A stretch of DNA of 64,000 nucleotides. Source: Ga0077555 sp050187415 (lineage in GTDB: Bacteria > Pseudomonadota > Alphaproteobacteria > Rhizobiales > Hyphomicrobiaceae). The notes under the pieces were generated by a model. It did not search any database, had not been told where the DNA came from, and was given only the letters and a program-made list of their open reading frames with translations. This document shows positions 34,030-42,783 of the stretch, piece after piece (the stretch's first letter is position 1; every line of letters starts with the position of its first letter). The position numbers and the translations under genes are program-made. The DNA lies in the NCBI GenBank assembly GCA_050187415.1, contig JBFWXN010000009.1:44999-108998 (forward strand). Direction: 5' to 3'.

Positions 34030-35109
34030 TCAGTGCCCGGAGATCCGCTCGACCTCGGCGCGCGCCATTCCGATTTTCTCGGCGGAAGCGAGGATTTCGC
34101 CCCACGTCGTCGTGTCGACCGGAATGCCGTCCTTGAGACGTTTTGCTTTGGTTTCACGCTCGGGATCGCCGGCAAGGCGCACCTTGTCGAAGCCCTGTGC
34201 GACAGGCCCGGACTGGACCCAGCCGGTAAAGGCATCGATCTCCTCCTGGAAACGCTCGGCTGTGCCGAGCTTCTCTGGATCGAGCACGATGGTCAGCATG
34301 CCGTTGTAAACGCCGCCGACCTTGCCGTCGTAGGCCTTGCGCATGGTCTCGCCGCCGGTCAGCGCGCCACCGAGCAGCTCCGCAATCATTGCCAAGCCGT
34401 AGCCCTTGTGCTCGCCGAACGTCAGAATCGCACCAAACGGCGGCACGACTGTGAATTTGGGATTCGTCGTTTGCCGCCCCTGGTCGTCGATAATCGTTCC
34501 CGGAGGCAGCTCCACCCCCTTGTTGTGGGCAACCCGCGTCTTGCCTTGCGCAATCCGGCTGGTGGCGAAATCGAGCACGATCGGGTCGCGGCCCTTGCGT
34601 GGTACGCCGATGCAGATCGGATTGGTGCCGAAGCGCCCGTCGCCGCCGCCCCATGCAGCCACGATCGGCCGCGAGACGACATTGACGAAATGCATCGAGA
34701 CCAGCCCTTGCGCGACGGCCATTTCGGCCCATGCGCCGATCCGCCCGATGTGGTGCGAGTGATAAAGCCCCGCCGCGCAAAGCCCATGGATCTTGGCTCG
34801 TTCGATGGCGATGTTCATGGTGTCGTGGCCGATCACCTGGCCGTATCCAGCCTGCCCGTCGAGGCGCAACAATGGGCCGGTATCGAGCACGATCTTCGGC
34901 GCCTGATTGACCGCGAGGCCACCCTCCACCAGCGATTGAATGTAACGTGGGATCATGCCGACGCCGTGGCTGTCGTGCCCCTTGAGATTGGCCTCGACCA
35001 GATTTTCCGCGACGAGCTTCGCCTCGCGGGCATTCGAGCCACCCTTGGCAACGATTGCCTCGGTGGCTGCAACGAGTTTCGGCGCGTTGAAGATGATGTC
35101 GTCGGCCAT
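34030..35109 (-). CDS. Ldh2/malate-dehydrogenase-type oxidoreductase
   Basis: NAD(P)-dependent dehydrogenase of 359 residues in the L-sulfolactate/malate/ureidoglycolate (Ldh2) family, which oxidises 2-hydroxyacids. Typical signs: GHDSHGVGMIPRY with the catalytic His, SHHIGRIGAWAE, GTNPICIGVP and FGEHKGYGLAM. The family fold is distinct from the Rossmann LDH fold. ATG at 35109 starts the conserved block; the open frame goes to 35142. Downstream (31579) is the tandem CoA-transferase on the same strand. Confidence 0.88.
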   Translation of the reverse strand: MADDIIFNAPKLVAATEAIVAKGGSNAREAKLVAENLVEANLKGHDSHGVGMIPRYIQSLVEGGLAVNQAPKIVLDTGPLLRLDGQAGYGQVIGHDTMNIAIERAKIHGLCAAGLYHSHHIGRIGAWAEMAVAQGLVSMHFVNVVSRPIVAAWGGGDGRFGTNPICIGVPRKGRDPIVLDFATSRIAQGKTRVAHNKGVELPPGTIIDDQGRQTTNPKFTVVPPFGAILTFGEHKGYGLAMIAELLGGALTGGETMRKAYDGKVGGVYNGMLTIVLDPEKLGTAERFQEEIDAFTGWVQSGPVAQGFDKVRLAGDPERETKAKRLKDGIPVDTTTWGEILASAEKIGMARAEVERISGH

Positions 35110-35201
35110 ACCGTGTCCGTGCTTGGGTGTGGAAGGTGTCACGGGAAGGTTGCACGGCTATGCCGGGAGGCTCAAGTGGACAATCGGAGCCGCGCTTCGG
35201 C

Positions 35202-35654
35202 TCAGTGGCGTCTCATCTCGTGCTCGGCGATGGCTATACGGATGATGTCATCGGGAGCGAGCCTGGGGGCCGCGGCCTGGACAGCGGACGGCAGAACCGG
35301 CGACGCTGTCGCGATCGGCGATTTTGCGGGCACGGAGACGCGTTCGCCCGGCCGGACCGTTCCGTAGTTAGGACTCCACGGTTCGCTTGGATCGTCCCGC
35401 ATCGAGCGGCGGGTCTTCGGTGCGACTTGCGCTGGAAGGCCGTCGGCCTCCATCTCGACCGGCGCGGCTCGGGAGAGGGCAGGGCGTGGTGCCGGATCGC
35501 CGGGATAGGTCGAGATCGGACCCGCGACTTTCGATGGGCCCGAATTTGCCGCAGCACAACCGCCGACAAGAACCGCGATGGCGAAGGAAACGATCGACGC
35601 GCGAACGCTCGGAAGCGCGCCGGCGGCGCGACACCAGTGACCAACAAACAACAT
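35202..35654 (-). CDS. putative lipoprotein of unknown function
   Basis: A 150-residue protein with a signal segment ending in the lipobox LVGGC (Cys about residue 33). The mature part is low-complexity, with Pro, Ala, Ser and basic residues and no recognised domain; it ends IRIAIAEHEMRRH. ATG at 35654 is a guess, since 35729 is also open and adds a basic, Ser-rich stretch. It lies between the molybdenum enzyme and the Ldh2 gene. Confidence 0.55.
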   Translation of the reverse strand: MLFVGHWCRAAGALPSVRASIVSFAIAVLVGGCAAANSGPSKVAGPISTYPGDPAPRPALSRAAPVEMEADGLPAQVAPKTRRSMRDDPSEPWSPNYGTVRPGERVSVPAKSPIATASPVLPSAVQAAAPRLAPDDIIRIAIAEHEMRRH

Positions 35655-35798
35655 ACGAGGAACGCCTTTCAACGATGACGCAACTGAACGGAACGCTTTG
35701 ACGGACGCGATACTGTGAGACCGTCGCACTGTGCACGGGCATGGTTAAGCCCGAGCTAATGCGTGTTCCGTCGCCACCGCGAGGACCGCAGGACAAGT

Positions 35799-38069
35799 CT
35801 AGGATTGCTTCGCCTTGATCACCGCCAGCACCCGCTCCGGCGTCATCGGCATGCAAGTGACCCGCGCGCCGATGGCCCGCCGCACCGCGTTTGCAACGGC
35901 GCCTGCCACTGGCACGATAGGCACCTCGCCGACGCCACGTAACCCGTAGGGCACACCCGGGACGGGAGTCTCGATGATGACACAGTCGATCGGGGGCACG
36001 TCCAGCGCCGTCGGCAAGCGGAAATCGAGCAGGCTTGCATTTCTGACGCGGCCGTCGCTGTCGTAGTCGATGGCTTCGGTCAGGGCCCAGCCGAGCCCCT
36101 GCACAACGCTCCCCTGCATCTGCCCTTCGACCGCAGTCGGGTTCAGGGCTCGTCCGACGTCCTGGAAGGCCGTGTAGCGAAGCACCGTAACCTGCCCCGT
36201 CTCCGGATCCACTTCGACGTCGGCGACATGGGCACCGACCTCCACCCCGAACGGCAGTTTGGTCGAGACGCCCCGCCCGATGATCGCACCGTCCGTCAGC
36301 GTCTGTCGCATCAATTCGCCAAGGGTGATGGCTTGCCCGCCGGTCGCCCGGAACACGCCGCGTTCGTAGCTGACATCCCCGTCCGGCACCTGGAGCCGCT
36401 GGGCCGCGCGCGGGCGCAGCTGCGCCAGCGCATCGCCACAGGCTTCGACGACGGCCGCAGCCATTGTCCGGGCCACACGGCTTCCCGCCGCCGCGTCCGA
36501 ATAGGCGGACGACTTGGTGTCGCCCATGGTGACGTGCACATCCTCGATCGAAATCCCCAACTCCTCGGCGGCGACCTGTGCCATCGTCGTGCGGGTGCCC
36601 GAGATGTCGACCGTCCCCATTGTCACCGTTACCCCGCCATCTCCGCCGACGGTCAGCTGGGCCGCCGAGGTCATCGATGTGCCACGCCAGTAGCCGAGCG
36701 CGAGGCCCCGCCCGCGTGGCCGCTCGCCGACCGGCAACGGATCGCGCCAGCAGGGATGCGAAGCGACTTTGTCGAGAATGGTCGTAAGTCCGATCGACGG
36801 GAACGGCGTGCCGGCCGGCATCAGACTTCCCGTGACCGCGGCATTTCTCTGTCGAAACGCAACGGCATCCATGCCGAGCGTAATTGAAAGCTCGTCGATC
36901 GCCTGTTCCATCGCGAACGCTGCCTGGATACCGCCCGGACCGCGGTAGGCTTCGGTCCGCGGCTTCGACGTGACGACGTCCATACCATCGAGGCGCAATG
37001 TCTCTGTCTGGTAACATGCTGCGGACGCCTGCATCAAAAGCGTCGTCGCCGTTCCGGGGATGCCCCCGGTGTCGACAAGATAGCGGCCCGAGATCGCCCT
37101 GAGCCGGCCGTCGGCATCGGCTCCTACGCTGACGTCGATCCGCGCCGCCGCAGGCGGCCCCGAGCCCCCGGCCAGCATCTCGGCCCGGCTCATCACCATC
37201 TTGACCGGCCGCCCCGATATCTGTGCGAGGCGGGCTGCCAGCGGTTCCAGGTGCGCGGTGATCTTGCCACCGAAGCCGCCGCCCAGTTCGAGTGGCACCA
37301 CCTTCATCTTTGATTGGGGCAGCCCGAGAAGACCTGCCGTCTGCATCTCGGTCTGGTGGGCGCCCTGGGTCGACGTCCAAATGGTGACAATGCCTTGCGG
37401 GTCCGCCTCAGCTACACATGCGTGCGGCTCGATATAGCCTTGATGGCCCGTGTCGATCGACGCCGAGATCGACGCCGTGGCCGCCGACGCAGCCAGCGCT
37501 TCCTCGACGTTGCCTCGCTCCAGAAGGGTGCGGGAGCCGACATTGCGGGGTATCGCCATGCCCGAGTCGAAGCCCTTGGGCTTGTGCTCCGGGTGGAGCA
37601 GGGGCGCGCCCTTTGCCATGGCCGCTTCGATCGAGGGAACTGGCGGCAGAACCTCGTACTCGACGTCGATCAGGCCCAGTGCCGCCCGCGCCACGTTCTC
37701 GTCGACCGCCGCGACGGCGGCCACCGGTTGGCCGGCCCAGAGCACTTTGCCGCGTGCGATGACAATGACAGCCGAGACCCACAGATCCGCACCCGTCTCG
37801 CCGAACGGAATGATGGTGCCGGGCGCGACCTCGGGAAAGTCTGCCGCGGTCACCACCGCTTTGACGCCCTTCAGGGCCAGCGCCTTCGATGTGTCGATTC
37901 GTCTGATGACGGCATGCGCGTGCTCGCTCCGTTTGGCGAGCCCGACGAGCATACCTGAGCGCATCAGATCTGCGGGGTAGATGGCCCGCCCGGTGACGCG
38001 CTCGCCCGCATCGACGCGGGGCACGCGCTGCCCGACGACGCGCAATGGGATCACGGTGTCGTCACTCAT
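35799..38069 (-). CDS. molybdenum hydroxylase large subunit (xanthine dehydrogenase/CO dehydrogenase family)
   Basis: A 756-residue molybdopterin-binding subunit of the xanthine-oxidase superfamily. The N-terminal hammerhead domain starts GQRVPRVDAGERVTGRA; the cofactor-binding domains include LGGGFGGK (with Glu near it), the AYRGPGG active-site loop, and GRALNPTAVEGQMQGSVVQG GLGWAL-type C-terminal region with GVGEVP. The AYRGPGG loop is unlike the AYRCSFR of form I CO dehydrogenase, so CO oxidation is not implied. ATG at 38069 overlaps the stop of the 2Fe-2S subunit gene in ATGA. Substrate: an N-heterocycle or aldehyde. Confidence 0.92.
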   Translation of the reverse strand: MSDDTVIPLRVVGQRVPRVDAGERVTGRAIYPADLMRSGMLVGLAKRSEHAHAVIRRIDTSKALALKGVKAVVTAADFPEVAPGTIIPFGETGADLWVSAVIVIARGKVLWAGQPVAAVAAVDENVARAALGLIDVEYEVLPPVPSIEAAMAKGAPLLHPEHKPKGFDSGMAIPRNVGSRTLLERGNVEEALAASAATASISASIDTGHQGYIEPHACVAEADPQGIVTIWTSTQGAHQTEMQTAGLLGLPQSKMKVVPLELGGGFGGKITAHLEPLAARLAQISGRPVKMVMSRAEMLAGGSGPPAAARIDVSVGADADGRLRAISGRYLVDTGGIPGTATTLLMQASAACYQTETLRLDGMDVVTSKPRTEAYRGPGGIQAAFAMEQAIDELSITLGMDAVAFRQRNAAVTGSLMPAGTPFPSIGLTTILDKVASHPCWRDPLPVGERPRGRGLALGYWRGTSMTSAAQLTVGGDGGVTVTMGTVDISGTRTTMAQVAAEELGISIEDVHVTMGDTKSSAYSDAAAGSRVARTMAAAVVEACGDALAQLRPRAAQRLQVPDGDVSYERGVFRATGGQAITLGELMRQTLTDGAIIGRGVSTKLPFGVEVGAHVADVEVDPETGQVTVLRYTAFQDVGRALNPTAVEGQMQGSVVQGLGWALTEAIDYDSDGRVRNASLLDFRLPTALDVPPIDCVIIETPVPGVPYGLRGVGEVPIVPVAGAVANAVRRAIGARVTCMPMTPERVLAVIKAKQS

Positions 38070-38545
38070 GGCCGTCTCCCTTGCAGGGCGTAGGCCGCCG
38101 CCGCGATCGCCTGGACGATCTTGTCATAGCCGGTGCATCGGCAGATGTTGCCGGCGATCGCATGCCGGATCTGATGCGCGTCGGGCTGCGGCTCCCGCTC
38201 CAGCAACGCCACCGCGGAAAGCACGATGCCCGGGGTACAAAAGCCGCATTGCGTTCCCCCGTAAGCGACAAGTGCTGCCTGTACGGGATGCAGATCATTG
38301 CCGTTGCCGACGCCCTCGATCGTTGTCAGCGCTGCGCCGTCGGCCTCACCAGCCAGCACGAGGCAGGAACAGACCGGTTCACCGCCCATCAGAACAGTGC
38401 ACGAGCCGCAATTGCCGTTGCTGCAGCCTTCCTTGGTGCCGGTGAGGCCCAGTCGGTCGCGCAGCATCACGAGCAGCGTGTCGTCGGAGTTGGCTAGCAC
38501 CTCCCGCAATTCGCCGTTGACCTCGCATGAGATGATCGATTTCAC
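38066..38545 (-). CDS. molybdenum hydroxylase 2Fe-2S subunit
   Basis: A 159-residue subunit with two [2Fe-2S] clusters. The plant-ferredoxin-type cluster is in CSNGNCGSCTVL with an upstream Cys in GTKEGC; the second, helical-domain cluster has QCGFCTPG and NICRCTGY. GTG at 38545 overlaps the stop of the FAD subunit gene in GTGA; its own stop overlaps the large subunit start. The three subunits are thus translationally coupled in the order FAD, 2Fe-2S, Mo. Confidence 0.93.
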   Translation of the reverse strand: MKSIISCEVNGELREVLANSDDTLLVMLRDRLGLTGTKEGCSNGNCGSCTVLMGGEPVCSCLVLAGEADGAALTTIEGVGNGNDLHPVQAALVAYGGTQCGFCTPGIVLSAVALLEREPQPDAHQIRHAIAGNICRCTGYDKIVQAIAAAAYALQGRRP

Positions 38546-39420
38546 GCGCCAGCCCCCCTTGCCGTTGCCTCGCCGATGCAAGCTTCGAGCGCCCGGCGCG
38601 TCAGCACGCCTACCAACTCTCGGCGATAGTCGGCCGAGCCGCGAGTATCAGAGATCGGACGGGCTTCGCTGGCGGCGAGGCGCGCGGCCTCAGCCAGGAC
38701 CGAGACATCCGGCCGAGCCCCCACAAGATGAGCCTCTGCCGACGGGGCGCGCAGTGGCACCGGTGCGACGGAGGCGAGCGTAATCCGCGCCTTGATAATC
38801 TCTCCGCCATCTCCCAGTTCGATCGCTACCCCCGATCCCGCAATCGCGATGTCCATCTCGCGTCGCGGGGTGAACCGCAGGTATCGCGCAGCCGAGCGCG
38901 GGGAACGCGCCGGCAACAGCAGCGCGACGATCACCTCTCCGGGCCGGAGGATCGATCGGCCGGGCCCTTCGGGGATGCTTTCGACCGGCAGATGCCGCCG
39001 CTGTGTCGGACCTGCAATTTCGGCCATCGCGCCAAGACAGATGAGAAGCGGCACAGCATCGGCCGACGGCGCACCGTTGGCGAGATTGCCGCCGAGTGAG
39101 GCGCGGGACTGAATCTGAAGGCTGCCGATCAGCCGCGCCGCCTCGATCAAGCCAGGATACGCTCGTCGCAGTCCTGCGTCGTCGCCTATCCGCCGGACGC
39201 TTGCCGCAGCGCCGATGCGCCACCCCCCGTCGTCGAGGCGGGTAATCGCCGTCAGGTCAGGCACATGCTTCAGATCGACGATCAGCCGGGCCGAGCGACG
39301 CCTCTCGTGCAATTGCGGGATGAGATCGGTTCCGCCCCCAAGCGCATAGGCACCGGCGGAGCCCATCATCTCGACGGCCGCCTCGATGGTCGAGGGTCTC
39401 TCGTAGGTGAAGGCAGGCAT
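38542..39420 (-). CDS. molybdenum hydroxylase FAD-binding subunit
   Basis: A 292-residue FAD-binding subunit of the CO-dehydrogenase-flavoprotein type. FAD contacts are in YALGGGTDLIPQL near the N-terminus and in SLGGNLANGAPSAD at mid-length, where the family usually has TIGGNLA. It passes electrons from the clusters to an acceptor. ATG at 39420 is the first suitable start; the ribosome binding site is weak. First gene of the three-subunit operon, and divergent from the HAD gene (39515). Confidence 0.9.
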   Translation of the reverse strand: MPAFTYERPSTIEAAVEMMGSAGAYALGGGTDLIPQLHERRRSARLIVDLKHVPDLTAITRLDDGGWRIGAAASVRRIGDDAGLRRAYPGLIEAARLIGSLQIQSRASLGGNLANGAPSADAVPLLICLGAMAEIAGPTQRRHLPVESIPEGPGRSILRPGEVIVALLLPARSPRSAARYLRFTPRREMDIAIAGSGVAIELGDGGEIIKARITLASVAPVPLRAPSAEAHLVGARPDVSVLAEAARLAASEARPISDTRGSADYRRELVGVLTRRALEACIGEATARGAGA

Positions 39421-39514
39421 GCTATGAACGGGCGCCTCTGGCTGATGAGCCCCGACTTTCGCCGCTACCGCTGCTGCGAGCAAGGCGCGAAGCGCGCAAA
39501 TTTGGAGATCAGGT

Positions 39515-40384
39515 ATGCCCAATCCACCGGCCATCGTCGACGGCTGCGCCGCGTTGCTCGCCGGATACGATGTTCTGCTATGCGATGTTTGGGGTGTGAT
39601 TCACGACGGCCATCGGGCTTTTGCCGAGGCCAACGTGGCACTTTCGACATTCCGCGCCCGGGGAGGAACGGTGATCCTTGTTTCAAACGCGCCGACGCCT
39701 GCGCGTAACGTCGCCCGCGTGCTCGACGCGAAAGGCGTGGATCGCGAGGCCTGGGACGTCATCGTCTCGTCGGGCGACATCGCCCTCGACCACATCCGCG
39801 CGCAGGGTTGGCAGCGCCTTCATCATATCGGACCCGTTCAGCGCGACCGTGCCTTTTTCGAGGCGCTGCCCAGCGCTTCGGTCGCCATCGAGGAGGCCCA
39901 GGCGCTGGCCTGCACCGGGCTCGTCGACGATCGGCGCGAGACTGCGGACGATTACAAGGAGCGACTCGCATCGGCGCTTACGCGCGATCTGCCTCTCATC
40001 TGTGCCAACCCCGATCTCGTCGTACACGTCGGTCCGGACCTGCTGCCGTGCGCGGGCGCGATAGGCGCCCTTTATGAGACCATGGGTGGCCGTGTGTTCT
40101 GGGCCGGGAAGCCCTATCCGGTCTCTTATGACCGTGCGCTCGCCGAGGCGGCGCGGCTGCGCGATGGACCGGTCGACCGCCGCCGCGTGCTCGCCATCGG
40201 CGACTCTATCCGGACCGACCTGGCGGCTGCGGATGGGGCCGGCATCGACGCCCTCTTCATAGTCACCGGCATCCACCGTGACGAGTGTGTCGTCGGCGGC
40301 AGGCTATCTGCGGACGGGCTGGCGGCCCTGTTCCAGGACGATGGTCCTGGTGCCATAGCCGCAGCAGCAGCGCTGCGGCTGTGA
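39515..40384 (+). CDS. HAD-superfamily hydrolase, class IIA
   Basis: A 289-residue HAD phosphatase of the TIGR01459 type. Motif I is DVWGVIHDG rather than the usual DxDG; motif II is in VILVSNAP, motif III is the GKPYP lysine, and motif IV is AIGDSIRTDLAAADGAGI. The missing second Asp in motif I (DVWG) is normal for this alphaproteobacterial subgroup. ATG at 39515 lies 95 bases from the divergent molybdenum-hydroxylase operon. Substrate is probably a sugar phosphate or phosphoglycolate-like compound. Confidence 0.9.
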   Translation: MPNPPAIVDGCAALLAGYDVLLCDVWGVIHDGHRAFAEANVALSTFRARGGTVILVSNAPTPARNVARVLDAKGVDREAWDVIVSSGDIALDHIRAQGWQRLHHIGPVQRDRAFFEALPSASVAIEEAQALACTGLVDDRRETADDYKERLASALTRDLPLICANPDLVVHVGPDLLPCAGAIGALYETMGGRVFWAGKPYPVSYDRALAEAARLRDGPVDRRRVLAIGDSIRTDLAAADGAGIDALFIVTGIHRDECVVGGRLSADGLAALFQDDGPGAIAAAAALRL

Positions 40385-40400
40385 GCTCGTCGAGGCCGTT

Positions 40401-40820
40401 CTACCAATCGCCTATGTTGCCGCGCCCCTTCTTCACTTGGGCTCGCCGTGTCTTGCCCTCGAGACGGCGCTCTTTCGAGGCCTTGGTCGGCCGCGTCTTG
40501 ATGCGCGGCCTCGGCTCTTTCGATGCTTCTTCGATCAGGTCCTGCAGCCGTGTCCGCGCGTCTGCCCGGTTCAGCTCCTGAGTGCGGAAGCGATCCGCCC
40601 GAATGATGAGCACGCCGTCTTTCGTCAGCCGTCGCCCGGCGAGCCGTGCCAACCGCGCCCGAACCGGCGCGGTCAGGCTGGGCGAGTGCCGCACATCGAA
40701 GCGCAACTCCACCGCAGTCGAGACCTTGTTGACGTTCTGGCCGCCTGGCCCGGACGCGCGCACGAAGCTCTCCTCGAGCTCTTCGTCGGGTATGATCGGC
40801 GCCGTGGGGGGAGGCGGCAT
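40401..40820 (-). CDS. arfB: alternative ribosome-rescue peptidyl-tRNA hydrolase ArfB
   Basis: A 139-residue protein that hydrolyses peptidyl-tRNA on stalled, non-stop ribosomes. It has a release-factor domain with the GGQ motif (ASGPGGQNVNKV) and a Lys/Arg-rich C-terminal tail (RPTKASKERRLEGKTRRAQVKKGR) that enters the empty mRNA channel. ATG at 40820 is preferred; the frame is open to 40871, which overlaps fabI. It lies 10 bases downstream of fabI, so is probably co-transcribed. Confidence 0.9.
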   Translation of the reverse strand: MPPPPTAPIIPDEELEESFVRASGPGGQNVNKVSTAVELRFDVRHSPSLTAPVRARLARLAGRRLTKDGVLIIRADRFRTQELNRADARTRLQDLIEEASKEPRPRIKTRPTKASKERRLEGKTRRAQVKKGRGNIGDW

Positions 40821-40830
40821 CGTGGCTGCG

Positions 40831-41676
40831 TCAGTCGCCCTTGGCGACGCTGATGTCGGGGGCCTCTTCATTCTTCATGCCCTGCACGTGGTAGCCCGCA
40901 TCCACGTGGTGCACCTCGCCCGTGACGGCCCGGCCGAGATCGGAGAGAAGATAAAGCGCCGAGCCGCCCACTTCCTCGATGGTAACGGTGCGTCGGAGCG
41001 CCGAATTGTACTCGTTCCATTTCAGAATGTAGCGAAAGTCCGCGATGCCGGACGCGGCGAGCGTCTTGATCGGCCCTGCCGAAATCGCATTCACCCGTAT
41101 ATTCTGCTTTCCGAGATCGGCCGCGAGATAGCGTACGCTCGCTTCAAGAGCCGCCTTGGCGACCCCCATGACATTATAATGCGGCATCACCTTCTCGGCC
41201 CCGTAATAGGTGAGCGTCAGCATGGAGCCGCCATTCGACATCAGCTTTTCGGCTCGCTTGGCGAGGGCCGTGAAAGAATAGCAGGAGATGAGCATCGTCT
41301 GGACGAAGTTCTTCTCGGTCGTATCGACATAGCGCCCATCGAGTTCGTTCTTGTCCGAGAAGGCGATGGCGTGGACCAGAAAGTCGAGCTTCCCCCATTC
41401 CTTCGCCAGCGTGTCGAACAGTGCGTCAATCGAAGCGCTATCGCTCACGTCGCATGGAAGCACGATCTGCGAGCCAAGCTCGGCTGCAAGCGGCTCAACC
41501 CGCTTCTTGAGGGCGTCACCCTGATACGTGAACGCCAGTTCGGCCCCTTGTGTCGCGCAGGCTTGCGAGATCCCCCAGGCGATCGACCGGTTGTTGGCGA
41601 CGCCCATGATCAATCCGCGCTTGCCCCGCATCAGGCCGTTGCCTTGCACGCTTGAGCTCTCGCCTGGCCCTGTCAT
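40831..41676 (-). CDS. fabI: enoyl-ACP reductase (NADH), FabI type
   Basis: A 281-residue SDR-type reductase for the last step of each fatty-acid elongation cycle. GVANNRSIAWGIS is the FabI nucleotide-binding loop, GAEKVMPHYNVMGVAKAAL carries the Y-x6-K catalytic pair with the preceding Tyr, and GPIKTLAASGI the substrate-binding loop. The C-terminal part VHHVDAGYHVQGM is typical. ATG at 41676 fits family starts; the frame is open to 41724. It is the target of triclosan-like inhibitors. Confidence 0.93.
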   Translation of the reverse strand: MTGPGESSSVQGNGLMRGKRGLIMGVANNRSIAWGISQACATQGAELAFTYQGDALKKRVEPLAAELGSQIVLPCDVSDSASIDALFDTLAKEWGKLDFLVHAIAFSDKNELDGRYVDTTEKNFVQTMLISCYSFTALAKRAEKLMSNGGSMLTLTYYGAEKVMPHYNVMGVAKAALEASVRYLAADLGKQNIRVNAISAGPIKTLAASGIADFRYILKWNEYNSALRRTVTIEEVGGSALYLLSDLGRAVTGEVHHVDAGYHVQGMKNEEAPDISVAKGD

Positions 41677-42116
41677 CGTCGGCCGTCCTCTGGTGACGCT
41701 TCTGTTTGCCCGGACTTTACACATTCGGCGCGGTCGGTCCAGCCGACAGGGAATGCCGCGGCGCCACCCCTGCCGCGACCCTGCGCGAGCAGCGAGGCGC
41801 CGGTCTCCCGAACGCGCCGCCCGGAAATGGGGTCGCTCCTATTCGGAATGAAGGGTTTTGGCGGACAACATATCCGCCCCGCGCGGGTGGTGTTTTGCGG
41901 CTCGTGGCGGTCGGGACTTTCAAGCCGGATCTGGAAGATCGATTAAGTAGATGGCCGACGGCGAGTTTTTGAGGATTTGACGCAACAGTGGCGCTTGATT
42001 TCACTTGCAGTGCAAGGCAGAAATCTTTTTACCAGTCAACATTGGTCTGGAACGTGCGCATATTTTTTGAGCCCGAGTGATTCGGGCGTCAACACTCCGA
42101 ACGAGGGAGAACGAGA
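41677..42116. other. intergenic region upstream of small H1-like gene
   Basis: About 440 bases with no supported gene. Near the end is a hairpin GCCCGA/TCGGGC (42071-42088) in the 5' leader of the small H1-like gene, and T-rich ATATTTTTT just before it, which is not in the position of a terminator for that strand. The region around 41990-42060 is relatively AT-rich and may contain the promoter. Confidence 0.4.
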
Positions 42117-42209
42117 ATGGCTAAGGCTGCAGCGAAGAAGGCGCCTGCGAAGAAGGCGGCGGCAAAGAAGGCTCCTGCCAAGAAGCCGGCTGCCAAGAAG
42201 AAGGGCTGA
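42117..42209 (+). CDS. 30-residue Lys/Ala-rich peptide (histone-H1-like)
   Basis: Thirty residues of only Lys, Ala, Pro, Met and Gly, in repeats of AAKKAPAKK type (MAKAAAKKAPAKKAAAKK at the start). GAGGGAGAACGAGA gives a good ribosome binding site. Such peptides resemble the C-terminal tails of histone H1 and AlgP/HctB-type DNA-binding proteins, and would be expected to bind nucleic acid. It is followed by a strong terminator at 42296, so it is probably a single-gene unit. A second, 98-residue H1-like gene lies downstream. Confidence 0.62.
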   Translation: MAKAAAKKAPAKKAAAKKAPAKKPAAKKKG

Positions 42210-42295
42210 GCGGCCCTCGAAGAATTGCGCCCCCGGTCGGGCACCGGGGTCGCTCCTTCGAAGACAATTGCTCGACGTGCGCGATGAGCGCAACG

Positions 42296-42333
42296 AGACC
42301 GGAAGCTGCTCCAGCGCTCCGGTCTTCTTTTTT
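42296..42333 (+). terminator. Rho-independent terminator
   Basis: Stem AGACCGGA (42296-42303) and TCCGGTCT (42318-42325) with a 14-base loop, followed by TCTTTTTT. Ends the unit of the 30-residue Lys/Ala peptide. Confidence 0.75.
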
Positions 42334-42783
42334 GGCTGAAGGCCTTTTAGGGCTGAGCATGGCGCGGGGTCCGCGTACGAGCCCGACACCGCCGCGAGCG
42401 ACAAGCAAGAGCACGATGAAGCCTGGCCGGCGCATCGCCTGCCATGCGCGCCGCCTGTCACATCGAATCGAAGCCGTCGTCTCGCGACGCGCGCCTCCCG
42501 ATTGATGATTGGCGCGCGACGTTCGAGATTTTTCCGGCGACTCATTACGAACAGACCGGTCTCTTACGGAAAATGTCGCTGCCGATCGCCCACTGCCTCA
42601 CAAAATCAGAGAGTTGGTGAATTATTTTCGGATTATGAGTCTAAAAAAGAGATCTAGGCGTATGAAATGAAACGAATGTTTACTTGTCGTTAACCTTGTA
42701 GGCGCAGCTTGATATCAGCAAGGTTTGCTGATTCGTCCGGGCAGACGGTCAGCCTTGCTTCTGGGAAAACGAAGGAGATTGAA
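42334..42783. other. AT-rich promoter region of the second H1-like gene
   Basis: About 450 bases with no supported gene. The part from 42600 to 42720 is markedly less GC-rich than anything around it (TTATTTTCGGATTATGAGTC, then AAAAAAG), as expected of a strong promoter region. A palindrome lies at 42715-42731. Frames of about 100 codons on either strand near 42340-42540 look random. Confidence 0.45.
42715..42731. promoter_or_regulatory. palindrome TCAGCAA-GGT-TTGCTGA
   Basis: A perfect 7-bp inverted repeat with a 3-base spacer in the leader of the 98-residue H1-like gene, about 53 bases before its ATG. Could be an operator or an mRNA hairpin. No regulator recognised. Confidence 0.3.

Noticed and set aside
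35368..37380. 670-codon minus-strand frame in another phase of the Mo subunit gene
   Set aside because: It overlaps the molybdenum hydroxylase large subunit in a different frame and is low in hydrophobic pattern.
35799..39420. carbon monoxide dehydrogenase (CoxMSL)
   Set aside because: The large subunit has AYRGPGG rather than the CO dehydrogenase AYRCSFR loop.
42071..42088. hairpin GCCCGA/TCGGGC as terminator
   Set aside because: The T run precedes the hairpin rather than follows it on the plus strand, and on the minus strand A residues follow.
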